Below are positions 16,724-25,654 of a stretch of DNA of 63,959 nucleotides, piece by piece (position 1 is the first letter of the stretch; every line of letters starts with the position of its first letter). Source of the DNA: an uncultured Bacteroidales bacterium (GTDB lineage Bacteria; Bacteroidota; Bacteroidia; Bacteroidales; UBA932); assembly GCA_944326315.1 (NCBI GenBank), contig CALVDP010000007.1, positions 1 to 63,959 of the forward strand. Direction: 5' to 3'. Position numbers and translations under genes: made by a program. The notes under the pieces are model-generated. The model made no database searches and was not told the origin of the DNA. It was given only the letters and a program-made list of their open reading frames with translations.

Positions 16724-17857
16724 ATGAGAGTAGCTTTCGATGGGAAAAAAGCCGCGAGAAACAGGGCCGGACTCGGGAATTACAGCAGATTTGTGATAGG
16801 GGCGCTTGCAAGGCGTTTTCCTGATGTCAGCTTTGACATATATGTCAGCAGGAAAGGGGATAACGCTCTTCTCGCCCCTCTTCTGGAGTTGCCGAATGTG
16901 ACGGTGTGCTATCCGACTCATCCGGTGCTCAGGCATTTCCCCAAGCTATGGGAGCTCTTCGGCATTACGTACGAGCTTGGAAAACGCGGTGCCGACATAT
17001 ATCACGGGCTTGGCAACGAGCTGCCTGTCAATATCAGAAAAGCCAGGGCGACGAAGACTGTGGTGACAATACATGACCTGATATTCCTGTTCTTCCCGCA
17101 CACGTATTCCTGGATAGACAGACATGTTTTCAATGTCAAGTTCCGTTCTGCATGTCACAGGGCAGACAGGATCATAGCAGTAAGCCGCTGCACTGCAAGG
17201 GATATCACCAAATATTATTTCATTCCGAAGCAGAAGATCAGTGTAGTGTATCAGGGATGCGACAGTCGATTCGGCACAAAGTGCGGCAAGGACGCCATGG
17301 AGGAGACCAGGAAGCGTCTGTCCCTGCCTGCCAGATACATACTTAGTGTCGGCACTGTTGAGGAGAGGAAGAATACCGGCCTCATAGTCCGTGCCCTTCA
17401 GTATGTCCCGGATGTCAGTCTTGTGATAGTAGGCAGGAGGACACCGTATGCTGACCAGGTGGAAAGCATGGCGAGAGAGTGTGGCGTGTCGCGGAGGGTG
17501 AAGATACTGTCAGGCATAGCTTCAGAGGATCTCCCTGCAATATATCAGATGGCCGAAGTCTTCGTCTATCCTTCTCGCTATGAGGGATTCGGCATTCCGA
17601 TGCTTGAGGCCCTGTCCGGCGGAGTGCCGGCTATCGGGGCTACCGGCTCGTGCCTGGAGGAGGCCGGGGGTGACGCTGCCTTGTATGTGGATCCGGACGA
17701 TGCAGAAGATCTCGCGGACAAGATAGTCAAGGTCATGACAGACGACAAGCTCCGCAGCAGGATGGTCAGCAGGGGATACCACTATGCCAGCGGCTTCGCC
17801 GAGGAACTGCTTGCAGACCGCCTGATGGAGACATATCGCGACGTGGCGGGTCTGTGA
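16724..17857 (+). CDS. GT4-family glycosyltransferase
   Basis: 377 residues with the GT-B fold of family 4. The N-terminal domain begins MRVAFDGKKAARNRAGLGNY, where the Gly-rich loop meets the acceptor. The C-terminal domain has the nucleotide-sugar signature: ILSVGTVEERKNTG near 203, then EGFGIPMLEALSGG near 285, which holds the E-x7-E motif. It probably transfers a sugar from a nucleotide donor, perhaps mannose, to a surface glycan or lipid; donor and acceptor cannot be read from the sequence. It stands alone, converging with comF. Confidence 0.9.
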   Translation: MRVAFDGKKAARNRAGLGNYSRFVIGALARRFPDVSFDIYVSRKGDNALLAPLLELPNVTVCYPTHPVLRHFPKLWELFGITYELGKRGADIYHGLGNELPVNIRKARATKTVVTIHDLIFLFFPHTYSWIDRHVFNVKFRSACHRADRIIAVSRCTARDITKYYFIPKQKISVVYQGCDSRFGTKCGKDAMEETRKRLSLPARYILSVGTVEERKNTGLIVRALQYVPDVSLVIVGRRTPYADQVESMARECGVSRRVKILSGIASEDLPAIYQMAEVFVYPSRYEGFGIPMLEALSGGVPAIGATGSCLEEAGGDAALYVDPDDAEDLADKIVKVMTDDKLRSRMVSRGYHYASGFAEELLADRLMETYRDVAGL

Positions 17858-17866
17858 CATATATTG

Positions 17867-18625
17867 TCATCCACTGTCCACGAAGCCGAGCGTGGCGGCG
17901 CTGATCCTTGTCCCTGTCCCGTAATATCCCCTCAACGCATGATGGCAGGCCGCCATTGTAGCCCCTGTGGTGAATACGTCGTCTGCCAGAAGGATATGTG
18001 ATGGGTAATATCTTGACGCTACCTCCGGGACTATCCCGAATGCACCGGAGACATTCTTCCTCTTTTCCTCAATCCCCAACCTCGTCTGAGAGACCGTGTA
18101 TTTCCCGCGTCTCAGAAGTCCTGTCTGGAGGGTACAGCCTTTCACACGTGCAAGTTCAGCGGCTATGACTTCCGCCTGGTTGTACCCCCGCTCCCATCTC
18201 CGTTTCCAGTGCAGAGGCACAGGGACCACAATGTCTACGTCCGAAAACCACGATGCAGAGAAAAGCTTCACGGCAAGAAGCCGGGCAAAGTACCTTCCCG
18301 CCCCGACCTGCTTCCTGTACTTGAGCCCCTGGGGGATTTTCTTGTAGCCGGCATCGCCATGATAGAAGAAAAGTGCGGCTGCAGACGAATATCGCTCATA
18401 CGCGCTCCCGACTGTCCCCTCTGTCATGTCCCTGCTTATGATGGCGTTCAGCCTGTCCGCCATGGCATTCTGCCTCGATGTCCAGAAACGTGTAAAGGGA
18501 AAATCAGCCGAGCAGTATATGCACAGGTGATTTTCCCTTGTACCGAGCTGTCGTCCGCAGACCATGCAGCACCGTGGCATGGCAAGGTCTGCCAGACTTG
18601 ACAGATAATACTTCAGCGCATCCAT
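17867..18625 (-). CDS. comF: ComF-family phosphoribosyltransferase-like protein
   Basis: 252 residues from the ATG at 18625, chosen because the longer reading frame starts with an unlikely Phe-rich stretch. The N-terminus has a double CxxC zinc knuckle (PRCCMVCGRQ and HLCIYCSADF). The C-terminal half is a type I phosphoribosyltransferase domain with VDIVVPVPLHWKRRWERGYN and the PRPP loop ILLADDVFTTGATM near 215. ComF acts in DNA uptake in competent bacteria; in Bacteroidota its role is not established. It follows fabG on the same strand after 77 bases. Confidence 0.92.
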   Translation of the reverse strand: MDALKYYLSSLADLAMPRCCMVCGRQLGTRENHLCIYCSADFPFTRFWTSRQNAMADRLNAIISRDMTEGTVGSAYERYSSAAALFFYHGDAGYKKIPQGLKYRKQVGAGRYFARLLAVKLFSASWFSDVDIVVPVPLHWKRRWERGYNQAEVIAAELARVKGCTLQTGLLRRGKYTVSQTRLGIEEKRKNVSGAFGIVPEVASRYYPSHILLADDVFTTGATMAACHHALRGYYGTGTRISAATLGFVDSG

Positions 18626-18702
18626 TTTTCTTTCAAAGATACTGACACTCTCTGTGCCCGATATACGGAAAAAGAAAAAAAGATGCAATAAAAAGAAAAA
18701 TA

Positions 18703-19449
18703 TCAGCAGTTCATTGCGCCGCAGCAGTGGATGACCTGTCCGCTGACATAAGAAGAAAGTTCTGAGGCGAGGAAGAGAGCCACGTTGGCCACGTCTTCAG
18801 GTGTGCCGCCCCTGCGGAGAGGTATCTGCTTCTCCCATTCCTCACGTACCTTTTCAGGAAGAGCGTTGGTCATGTCAGTGATGATGAAGCCCGGAGCTAT
18901 GCAGTTGGCCCTGATGCCGCGTGGTCCCATCTCCTTGGCAATGGATTTGGCAAGTCCTATGAGTCCGGCCTTGGAGGCGGAATAGTTGCACTGCCCGGCA
19001 TTGCCTGATACTCCCACTACAGAAGACATGTTGATGATGCTTCCGTTCCTCTGCTTTGCCATTACAGGTGTGACTGCATGGATGAAGTTGAATGCAGACT
19101 TGAGGTTCACGTTGATGACAGCGTCCCACTGAGATTCTGTCATTCTCATCATGAGTCCGTCCTTGGTGATGCCGGCATTGTTGACAAGAATGTCGATATG
19201 CCCGAATTCATTGAGGATTTCAGCCACGACCTTGTGTGTCTCCTCGAAGTCTGCCGCATTGGATGCGTATGCCTTGACTTTCACTCCGTATGCTGCAATC
19301 TCTTTTGCCGTAGCTTCTGCCGCTTCGTTGATGACGAGGTCAGTGAATGCTATATCCGCACCCTCAGAGGCGTATTTCATGGCTATAGCCTTGCCTATAC
19401 CTCTGGCCGCACCGGTGATGACGGCCACTTTTCCGTTTAGAAGTCCCAT
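18703..19449 (-). CDS. fabG: 3-oxoacyl-ACP reductase
   Basis: 248 residues, a classical short-chain dehydrogenase. It has the NADPH loop TGAARGIGKA (about 12-21), NNAGIT near 90, the catalytic Ser in MSSVVGVSGNAGQ near 141 and the YSASKAG tyrosine-lysine pair near 157-161. It reduces 3-oxoacyl-ACP in fatty-acid elongation. The C-terminus SSYVSGQVIHCCGAMNC is typical except for the unusual Cys-Cys end. It has its own promoter at 19484-19515, divergent from ahcY. Confidence 0.95.
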   Translation of the reverse strand: MGLLNGKVAVITGAARGIGKAIAMKYASEGADIAFTDLVINEAAEATAKEIAAYGVKVKAYASNAADFEETHKVVAEILNEFGHIDILVNNAGITKDGLMMRMTESQWDAVINVNLKSAFNFIHAVTPVMAKQRNGSIINMSSVVGVSGNAGQCNYSASKAGLIGLAKSIAKEMGPRGIRANCIAPGFIITDMTNALPEKVREEWEKQIPLRRGGTPEDVANVALFLASELSSYVSGQVIHCCGAMNC

Positions 19450-19483
19450 TTTACTTTGTTTTTATTGGTTTCCAAATATCCTG

Positions 19484-19528
19484 CAAAATTATTGCACTTC
19501 TTTCTTTTAAGCAAATTTTTTATTTTTG
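19484..19528. promoter_or_regulatory. Divergent promoters of fabG and ahcY
   Basis: For fabG (minus): -33 TTTG at 19512-19515 and -7 TAATTTTG at 19484-19491, spacing 20. For ahcY (plus): -7 TATTTTTG at 19521-19528, without a clear -33 box. The ahcY transcript would start near 19535, so the tandem GACTATAAAA repeats and the mobile repeat behind them would lie in its leader. Confidence 0.6.
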
Positions 19529-19537
19529 CATCCGCAA

Positions 19538-19569
19538 GACTATAAAAGAGACTATAAAAGACTATAAAA
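19538..19569 (+). repeat. Short tandem repeats GACTATAAAA before MITE copy 3
   Basis: GACTATAAAA occurs at 19538-19547, 19550-19559 and 19560-19569, and once more at 19654-19663 beyond the mobile repeat. The last two copies flank the element, so at least one pair may be a target duplication; the others could be slippage products or traces of earlier insertions. Confidence 0.7.
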
Positions 19570-19647
19570 ACGTGAATCCGATGAAATGAATGGAATTAAT
19601 TTCAGAAGGGTGGCACGAAAAAGGAAAAGAGATTTCGAAGAAATCGT
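19570..19647 (+). mobile_element. MITE-like repeat, copy 3 (short form)
   Basis: Starts ACGTGAATCCGATGAAATGA, keeps the GTGGCACGAAAAAGGAAA and GATTTCGAAGAAATCGT blocks, and lacks both the internal cassette and the right-hand 16-bp inverted repeat. The right boundary is uncertain: six bases (AACAAG) separate AAATCGT from the flanking GACTATAAAA. It lies 26 bases ahead of the ahcY start codon and probably within its transcript. Confidence 0.7.
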
Positions 19648-19673
19648 AACAAGGACTATAAAAGGAAGAATAC

Positions 19674-20927
19674 ATGGACTGCGAAATAAGAAACAAGGAA
19701 TTGTGGCCTGACGGCCGTATGAAGATAGACTGGGTGAGGCAGCACATGCCTCTGCTGAACGGTCTGGAAGAGGAATTCGGACGTACCCAGCCGTTCAAAG
19801 GCCTGAAGATCGCGCTCTCCGTGCACCTTGAGGCCAAGACTGCCTATCTGTGCGAGGTCCTGTCTGCAGGAGGGGCCGAGATGTATGTGACCGGAAGCAA
19901 TCCGCTGTCCACACAGGACGACGTGGCGGCAGCGCTTGTGAAAGAGGGGCTGAACGTATTCGCGTGGTACGGTGCCACTCCGGATGACTACAAGAGGCAT
20001 ATCCGCAAGGTACTTGAGGCCGGCCCTAATATTATAATAGATGACGGAGGGGACCTTGTCTCGCTCATGCATTCCGAATTCCGAAGCCTTGTCCCGAATG
20101 TCATAGGCGGCTGCGAGGAGACTACCACCGGTATCCTGCGCCTGCAGTCGATGAACCGTGCCGGCACTCTTCTCTTCCCGATGATGCTTGTGAACAATGC
20201 CGGCTGCAAGCATCTTTTCGACAACCGCTACGGTACCGGGCAGTCAGTATGGACAGGTATCAACCGCGCCACCAACCTTATTGTCGCCGGCAAGACTGTC
20301 GTGGTGGCTGGGTACGGATGGTGCGGCAAGGGTGTTGCGATGCGTGCCAAAGGCCTCGGCGCCAAGGTGATAGTTACGGAAGTGGATCCTATCAAGGCCA
20401 TGGAGGCCGTGATGGACGGTTTCCGTGTGATGAAGATGTCCCAGGCTGCCGGAGAGGGCGACGTGTTCGTCACTGTCACGGGGTGCAAGGGCGTGATTAC
20501 AGGCCCGGATTTCCTGAAGATGAAGGACGGGGCGATATGCTGCAATGCCGGTCATTTCGATGTAGAGGTGGATGTGGCGGCACTTGCGGAGATGTCTTCC
20601 GAATCATGGCAGGCGCGCAAGGACATCACCGGATACAGGCTGGATAACGGACATGCAATATATATCCTTGCCGAAGGCCGGCTTGTGAATCTTGCTGCAG
20701 GTGACGGCCATCCTGCAGAGATTATGGACATGTCTTTCGCCATACAGGCCCTCAGCGCGAAATATCTGGTGGAGAACCGGGATTCCCTTTCTGTCTCGTC
20801 AGGCAACATGGTGCTTGACGTGCCGGAGTCCATTGACATGGAAGTGGCGCGGAGAGAGCTTGCATCCTGGGGATGCGAGATCGATACCCTTACTGACGAG
20901 CAGCGGATTTATCTGTATGGTGAATGA
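19674..20927 (+). CDS. ahcY: Adenosylhomocysteinase, short form
   Basis: 417 residues. It splits S-adenosylhomocysteine into adenosine and homocysteine with bound NAD, clearing the by-product of SAM-dependent methylation. Motifs: LSVHLEAKTAYLCEVL, VTGSNPLSTQDDVAAAL, GCEETTTGILRLQSM, NNAGCKHLFDNRYGTGQS and the NAD loop VVAGYGWCGKGVA near 205. It ends DEQRIYLYGE and lacks the Lys/Tyr-containing C-terminal tail of the common bacterial enzymes. It is also short, like the thermophile and archaeal type. A mobile repeat sits in its leader. MetK, which makes SAM, is encoded 38 kb away. Confidence 0.93.
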   Translation: MDCEIRNKELWPDGRMKIDWVRQHMPLLNGLEEEFGRTQPFKGLKIALSVHLEAKTAYLCEVLSAGGAEMYVTGSNPLSTQDDVAAALVKEGLNVFAWYGATPDDYKRHIRKVLEAGPNIIIDDGGDLVSLMHSEFRSLVPNVIGGCEETTTGILRLQSMNRAGTLLFPMMLVNNAGCKHLFDNRYGTGQSVWTGINRATNLIVAGKTVVVAGYGWCGKGVAMRAKGLGAKVIVTEVDPIKAMEAVMDGFRVMKMSQAAGEGDVFVTVTGCKGVITGPDFLKMKDGAICCNAGHFDVEVDVAALAEMSSESWQARKDITGYRLDNGHAIYILAEGRLVNLAAGDGHPAEIMDMSFAIQALSAKYLVENRDSLSVSSGNMVLDVPESIDMEVARRELASWGCEIDTLTDEQRIYLYGE

Positions 20928-20950
20928 TCAGGATTCTGCCCGGTGATCAT
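20924..20950. terminator. Hairpin between convergent ahcY and rodA
   Basis: ATGATCA (20924-20930) pairs perfectly with TGATCAT (20944-20950) across 13 bases. It overlaps the ahcY stop codon and lies 27 bases before the rodA end. There is no T tract on either side, so termination function is a guess based on position. Confidence 0.35.
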
Positions 20951-20976
20951 GACATGCGGCTTGTCGCGGATGTCTG

Positions 20977-22443
20977 TCATCCGAAGTAGCGCCGCTCGTG
21001 CCGGACAAGGGCTATGAATATGAACAGCATCACGGTGAACGCCCACAGGGACGATCCCCCGTAGCTCACGAACGGAAGCGGTATGCCTATTACCGGCATT
21101 ATACCTATCGTCATGCCGATATTGATGAAGAGATGCATGAAAATGCAGCTCGCCACGCAGTATCCGTATATCCTCGTGAAGTTCTCCCGGCTTTTCTCCG
21201 CATCGTGCATTATTCTCCAAATCAGGAAGGCATAGAGCAGAATGACGAAGGCACTGCCGGCAAAGCCCCATTCCTCTCCGATGGTGCAGAATATGAAGTC
21301 AGTGCTCTGTTCAGGGACAAACCCGTATGTGGTCTGCGTTCCCTTGAGGAATCCTTTGCCGAGAAATCCTCCGGACCCGATGGCTATCATGGACTGATTC
21401 ACATTGTATCCTACGCCCGAAGGGTCGTCCTTAAGACCCAGAAGCACTTCTATACGTTTTCTCTGATGGTCCTGCAGTACATCGTGGAAGATGAAATCCA
21501 CCGAGAATACCAGCAGGATCCCGGCCAGGAACGCTGCAATTGACAGCCACAGGAACCGGCTTCTCTCCCGGAAAGCCTTGACCGCCATGTACGGTATGGC
21601 GCACAGGCACATCCCGGCAAGGATGTATTCGAGTTTCAGTTCCGCCAGGAATGAGTCTCCGGGCGCATGCGTTATGGCGACCAGCCGTTCCTGACCCCAT
21701 GGCAGAGCCGCCAGCACGGCAAGCGCGGGCAGTACGCCCAGGAACCATTTTTTCATCTTTCCCGGAAAGGCGCTGTCACACAAAGTCACTATTGCGGCAA
21801 GTACAAGTATCGAATAATAGGGCGAGAGCGTAAGTGTCAGGATGAAAAGAAGGATAGCCACCCCTATCATAAACAGGAGCCATCCCGAAAGCCCCTCCCT
21901 GTAGAGCATGAATATGAAGCCGACATATACCAGGGCGGATCCTGTCTCGCTCTGAGCCACGATAATGGCCATCGGCAAAAGGATGATGGCCGCGGTGAGA
22001 ATGAAATTCCGTGCATTGCCTATCTTGTAGCCGTACTGGCTCATGACGGTAGCCAGCATTAGAGACGTGGATATCTTGGATATTTCAGCCGGCTGGAATC
22101 TTACCGGTCCGAACTCGAACCACGACCGCGAGCCCTTGACTTCGACTCCGAGGAATATGACGGCGACAAGCAGCACTATCGTGGCAAGGTATATCGGAAG
22201 CGAGAAGCTCTCGTAGACCTGCGGGCTTATGACGAACAGTATGACGACGGCCAGGGCGAAGGCGGTAGCCATCCATACGAACTGCTTGCCGCTTCTTGTG
22301 GCGAAATCGAATATGGACGCCGGCTCTGCAGACTGCACGGATGCGTATATGTTGATCCAGCCGATGAATACCAGCAGCAGGTAGCAGATAATCAGCGGCC
22401 AGTCCAGTGTCTCTTTCAATCCTCGTCCCCTGAAACTTTCCAT
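20977..22443 (-). CDS. rodA: Rod-shape peptidoglycan polymerase RodA
   Basis: 488 residues of the SEDS family, about ten membrane helices. RodA polymerises lipid II into glycan strands for lateral wall growth, paired with a class B PBP. Family motifs are seen: RSWFEFGPVRFQPAEISKIS near 105-125, QSETGSALVY near 163 and, near the end, GIPLPFVSYGGSSLWAF. A long insertion between helices (about 285-350) makes it longer than E. coli RodA; this is common in Bacteroidota. It is the last gene of the mre-mrd operon, 30 bases after its partner mrdA. Confidence 0.95.
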   Translation of the reverse strand: MESFRGRGLKETLDWPLIICYLLLVFIGWINIYASVQSAEPASIFDFATRSGKQFVWMATAFALAVVILFVISPQVYESFSLPIYLATIVLLVAVIFLGVEVKGSRSWFEFGPVRFQPAEISKISTSLMLATVMSQYGYKIGNARNFILTAAIILLPMAIIVAQSETGSALVYVGFIFMLYREGLSGWLLFMIGVAILLFILTLTLSPYYSILVLAAIVTLCDSAFPGKMKKWFLGVLPALAVLAALPWGQERLVAITHAPGDSFLAELKLEYILAGMCLCAIPYMAVKAFRERSRFLWLSIAAFLAGILLVFSVDFIFHDVLQDHQRKRIEVLLGLKDDPSGVGYNVNQSMIAIGSGGFLGKGFLKGTQTTYGFVPEQSTDFIFCTIGEEWGFAGSAFVILLYAFLIWRIMHDAEKSRENFTRIYGYCVASCIFMHLFINIGMTIGIMPVIGIPLPFVSYGGSSLWAFTVMLFIFIALVRHERRYFG

Positions 22444-22473
22444 ATTTACAATTTTTAAGGCAGTGTGCAGGCG

Positions 22474-24312
22474 TCAGTCAGTCTTGACCTTGTCCATGAG
22501 ATTCCCTTCAAGAATCCTTTTTTCCAGGGCTTTTCTGTTTTCCCCTATCTCTCCGGTCAGGTATTTTTCGACCAAGAGCGAGGCGAGAGGCGCCGCCCAT
22601 CTTGCCCCGAATGAACCGTTCTCGATGTATGCGGCCACGGCTATCTGCGGATTGTCCTTCGGGGCGAAGCAGATGAAGACGGAGTTGTCATCTCCTCTCG
22701 GATTCTGTGCCGTCCCTGTCTTTCCGCATATTTCCAGTCCTTCCACGGCTGCAATCGTAGCTGTGCCTCCGGACCCGTATCCGCTGTTCACTGCCCGGTA
22801 CATCCCCTCGATTACTTCAGGGAAATAGGCAGTGTCCACCATCGTATATTGTTTTTCCTTGTATTTGCTGTCTATTGTCACCTCAGGGGAATCCTTGATG
22901 AGGTGGGGTATGTAGTAATATCCCCTGTTGGCCACTGTCGCGCACAGATTGGCAAGGTGGAGCGGCGTGCACCCTATTTCGCCCTGGCCGATGGACAGGG
23001 AAATGACATTGGTGGCCTTCCACCGGCCTTTCCCGTACACCTTGTCATAATATTCCGAATCCGGTATGAAGCCTCCGAGCTCGGACGGGAAGTCGCTGCC
23101 GAGCTTCCTGCCGAATCCGAAACTCTTCACATACTCGTTCCAGACATCCAGGGCCTCGGCCACAGAACCGTATTTCTCGTTTTCAAGTATTCCACGCAGG
23201 ACATAGCAGAAATATGCATTGCAGGACATCATGATAGATTCCTCGAAATCAATAGGGGAGCGGTGGGCATGGCATCCCAGCTTGTTCTTCCCGAAGCGGT
23301 AGCCTTCATGGCAGGGATATTCCGTATCCGGTGTGAACACGCCTTCCTGCAGCCCGATCAGCCCGTTCACAAGCTTGAATACCGAGCCGGGAGGGTAGGC
23401 TGACTGGACGGCCCTGTTGAACATCGGCTTGTACGGGTTTGCAAGTATCTCGTTATAGTGGGATCCGATGTCTGCAAGCATGTCCACGTCTATTCCGGGA
23501 CTTGACACGAGGGTCAGTATTTCCCCTGTGGAAGGCTCGATCGCCACGAGGCTTCCCACCTTGTTCTGCATGAGCATCTGTCCGTAGTGCTGTAGCTCCG
23601 CATCTATGGTCGTGGTGATGTTCCTGCCCGGTATGGCTTCCTTGTCCATTTCACCGTCCTTGTACCGGCTTTCTATCTTGTTGTGGGAGTTCCTCAGGTA
23701 AATATTGTACCCTTTCTCGCCCTTAAGGTATTCTTCGCATGTCGCCTCTATCCCTGTCTTGCCCGCGTAGTCTCCGGCACTGTAGCCTTCATGGGTCTTG
23801 AGAAAGTTCGCATCCACTTCCGACACGTAGCCGAGCAGGTTGCCCCCGGCGTTGTACGGATACTCCCTTATGCTTCTGGCCTGCCCTCTGAATCCCGGAA
23901 ACTTGTAGGCTATTTCAGCGAAGCGCATGTATTGTTCCGGGGTCATTTGCTTGAGCATCACTACGGACTGGTATCCAATCCTTCTCCTGTTCCTGTGATA
24001 TTCGTCCATCTTGTCCCTGATGAAATCCTCCGGCACCTGCAGCGCGTTGCACAGGGCGAGCGTGTCGAAGGCCTCCACTTCCTTTGGCGTGACAAGCAGG
24101 TCATAGGCTATCTTGTTCCCTACAAGTATCTTCCCGTTCCTGTCGTCGATGATGCCTCTCGGCGGGTAGATGATGGAATAGACCATCGAGTTGTTGCTGG
24201 CGTCTATCTTGTATCTCTCGTCTATTATCTGGATGACAAAGAGCCTGACCAGGATAATGGCTACAGCCACGGCCAGTCCGATTTTCAGTTTGTTCGGCTT
24301 GTCCAGATTCAT
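22474..24312 (-). CDS. mrdA: Penicillin-binding protein 2 (class B transpeptidase)
   Basis: 612 residues. A single N-terminal membrane anchor (about 10-28) is followed by the PBP dimer domain (with LGYVSEV near 157) and a transpeptidase domain. The active-site motifs are complete: the nucleophile in AYPPGSVFKLVN near 310, the SCN triad in IMMSCNAYF near 362 and KTGTAQNP near 537. It cross-links peptidoglycan in elongation together with RodA, encoded next. It follows mreD after 11 bases. Confidence 0.96.
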   Translation of the reverse strand: MNLDKPNKLKIGLAVAVAIILVRLFVIQIIDERYKIDASNNSMVYSIIYPPRGIIDDRNGKILVGNKIAYDLLVTPKEVEAFDTLALCNALQVPEDFIRDKMDEYHRNRRRIGYQSVVMLKQMTPEQYMRFAEIAYKFPGFRGQARSIREYPYNAGGNLLGYVSEVDANFLKTHEGYSAGDYAGKTGIEATCEEYLKGEKGYNIYLRNSHNKIESRYKDGEMDKEAIPGRNITTTIDAELQHYGQMLMQNKVGSLVAIEPSTGEILTLVSSPGIDVDMLADIGSHYNEILANPYKPMFNRAVQSAYPPGSVFKLVNGLIGLQEGVFTPDTEYPCHEGYRFGKNKLGCHAHRSPIDFEESIMMSCNAYFCYVLRGILENEKYGSVAEALDVWNEYVKSFGFGRKLGSDFPSELGGFIPDSEYYDKVYGKGRWKATNVISLSIGQGEIGCTPLHLANLCATVANRGYYYIPHLIKDSPEVTIDSKYKEKQYTMVDTAYFPEVIEGMYRAVNSGYGSGGTATIAAVEGLEICGKTGTAQNPRGDDNSVFICFAPKDNPQIAVAAYIENGSFGARWAAPLASLLVEKYLTGEIGENRKALEKRILEGNLMDKVKTD

Positions 24313-24323
24313 GGCATGCCCTC

Positions 24324-24839
24324 CTATTTCTTTTCTCCTGAAGTGAGGAGGTTGATGACAGGTATCGCGAGAATATATCCGCAGGAGAGGGATATGGCGA
24401 ATCTGAGTAAATTGAACAGGAACGTCCTTGTGCCGGCGCTGTCAAGGAAGATATATATGGCCAGGAACACGCTTGTGCATATCAGGATGGCGGCGGATAT
24501 TTTCAGAATCCCGTTCTTCCTGAAGGAGAATCCTTCCCCGCGCTCCATCTGGTCTTCCCCGAACAGGGCCCTTGCCACAGGGTTCCGTATGAATGCCACA
24601 GGTACCGCTGCAGCCATATTGAGACCCGTGACGCCTTCCGCCAGCCAGTCTACCGCCAGTCCTGACACTGCCGCGATGAGCATCAGAGGAATCGAAGGTA
24701 TGGACAGGGGCAGGCAGAGTATGAGTACGGGCAGAAGCGTCAGGAACACATAAGGGCCGGTGTTGATGAAATTACAGATGAGAATCTGTGCTAACACCAG
24801 CAGGATATATGTCAGTATGGAATTCTGGCTACTCTTCAT
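24324..24839 (-). CDS. mreD: Rod-shape-determining protein MreD
   Basis: 171 residues, a hydrophobic protein with five or six membrane helices and few other features, as usual for MreD. The identification rests mainly on topology, on segments such as LPLSIPSIPLMLIAAVSGL, and on position between mreC and mrdA. It overlaps mreC by 11 bases. MreD is part of the MreBCD-PBP2-RodA elongasome in the inner membrane. Confidence 0.88.
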   Translation of the reverse strand: MKSSQNSILTYILLVLAQILICNFINTGPYVFLTLLPVLILCLPLSIPSIPLMLIAAVSGLAVDWLAEGVTGLNMAAAVPVAFIRNPVARALFGEDQMERGEGFSFRKNGILKISAAILICTSVFLAIYIFLDSAGTRTFLFNLLRFAISLSCGYILAIPVINLLTSGEKK

Positions 24840-25653
24840 TTTCTCCCTCCAGTTCCGCTATTTCTTCATCATAGGTATTGCTGACGATGGTGACGTACCT
24901 TATTGCGCTGAAATCCTCGAAAAGTGTGACGTCAATATCGTAAGTGGAGCCGTTGACCACTGTGGCCTCTCCTGTGACACCAAGCGGTATGTCTGCCGGA
25001 AAGATGGCCGAAAAACCGCTTGTATAGACCGTGTCTCCCTGGTGCAGCACGATATGGTGGGGTATTTCTTTCAGTACGGCACCGTTGGACGACACTCCGT
25101 CCCACATCAGTTCTCCGACCGGGCCTTCCTTGCCGAGCCGCGCGCTTACGGACATCCCCGTATTCTTGAAAGACCTGGCGTAGGAGAAATTCTGCCCGAC
25201 GGCATCTATTATCCCGATCACGCCCCTGTCTGTCATCACTCCGGACAGCTCTTCGATGCCGTCTTTCGCCCCCTTGTCAAGAATAATGTAATTGTGCTGC
25301 TTGTTGTTGCTGACCTTCACTGCATCGGCATGGACGAAGCGGTAGCCTCCCAGGATATCCGGCACAGTATCCGGACGTATGTCTGTCCCGGTGAGCATCC
25401 TGTATTCCCGGATGACCTTGTTCAGCCTGAAGTTCTCTTCAGCGAGCATGTCGTTCTGTTTCCGTAGGGAGAAATAGTCCTTGACAGTCTCGGCTCCTCC
25501 CCAGAAAAACGCATATACCCCGTGCATGCCTTTGGCGATCCAGGTCTTCTGCATCTCGCCGTTGTGGCTCAGCATAACTAATGCAGCCACCTCCAGAAGA
25601 ATGAAGACAGCTGCATTAATGACAATTCTGAATATATTTCCGCCCCCAGACAT
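24829..25653 (-). CDS. mreC: Rod-shape-determining protein MreC
   Basis: 274 residues. One N-terminal membrane helix (about 10-27), a coiled coil (about 60-85: YFSLRKQNDMLAEENFRLN) and a periplasmic beta-rich domain with DKGAKDGIEELSGVMTDRG and GEVTVVNG-like segments typical of MreC. It contacts PBP2 and activates RodA-PBP2 synthesis. One base separates it from mreB upstream, and it overlaps mreD downstream. Confidence 0.94.
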   Translation of the reverse strand: MSGGGNIFRIVINAAVFILLEVAALVMLSHNGEMQKTWIAKGMHGVYAFFWGGAETVKDYFSLRKQNDMLAEENFRLNKVIREYRMLTGTDIRPDTVPDILGGYRFVHADAVKVSNNKQHNYIILDKGAKDGIEELSGVMTDRGVIGIIDAVGQNFSYARSFKNTGMSVSARLGKEGPVGELMWDGVSSNGAVLKEIPHHIVLHQGDTVYTSGFSAIFPADIPLGVTGEATVVNGSTYDIDVTLFEDFSAIRYVTIVSNTYDEEIAELEGENEE

Positions 25654-25654
25654 C

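Noticed and set aside
23683-24753. A 356-codon plus-strand frame opposite mrdA and mreD
   Set aside because: It is the shadow of two conserved genes; composition is unlike a real protein.
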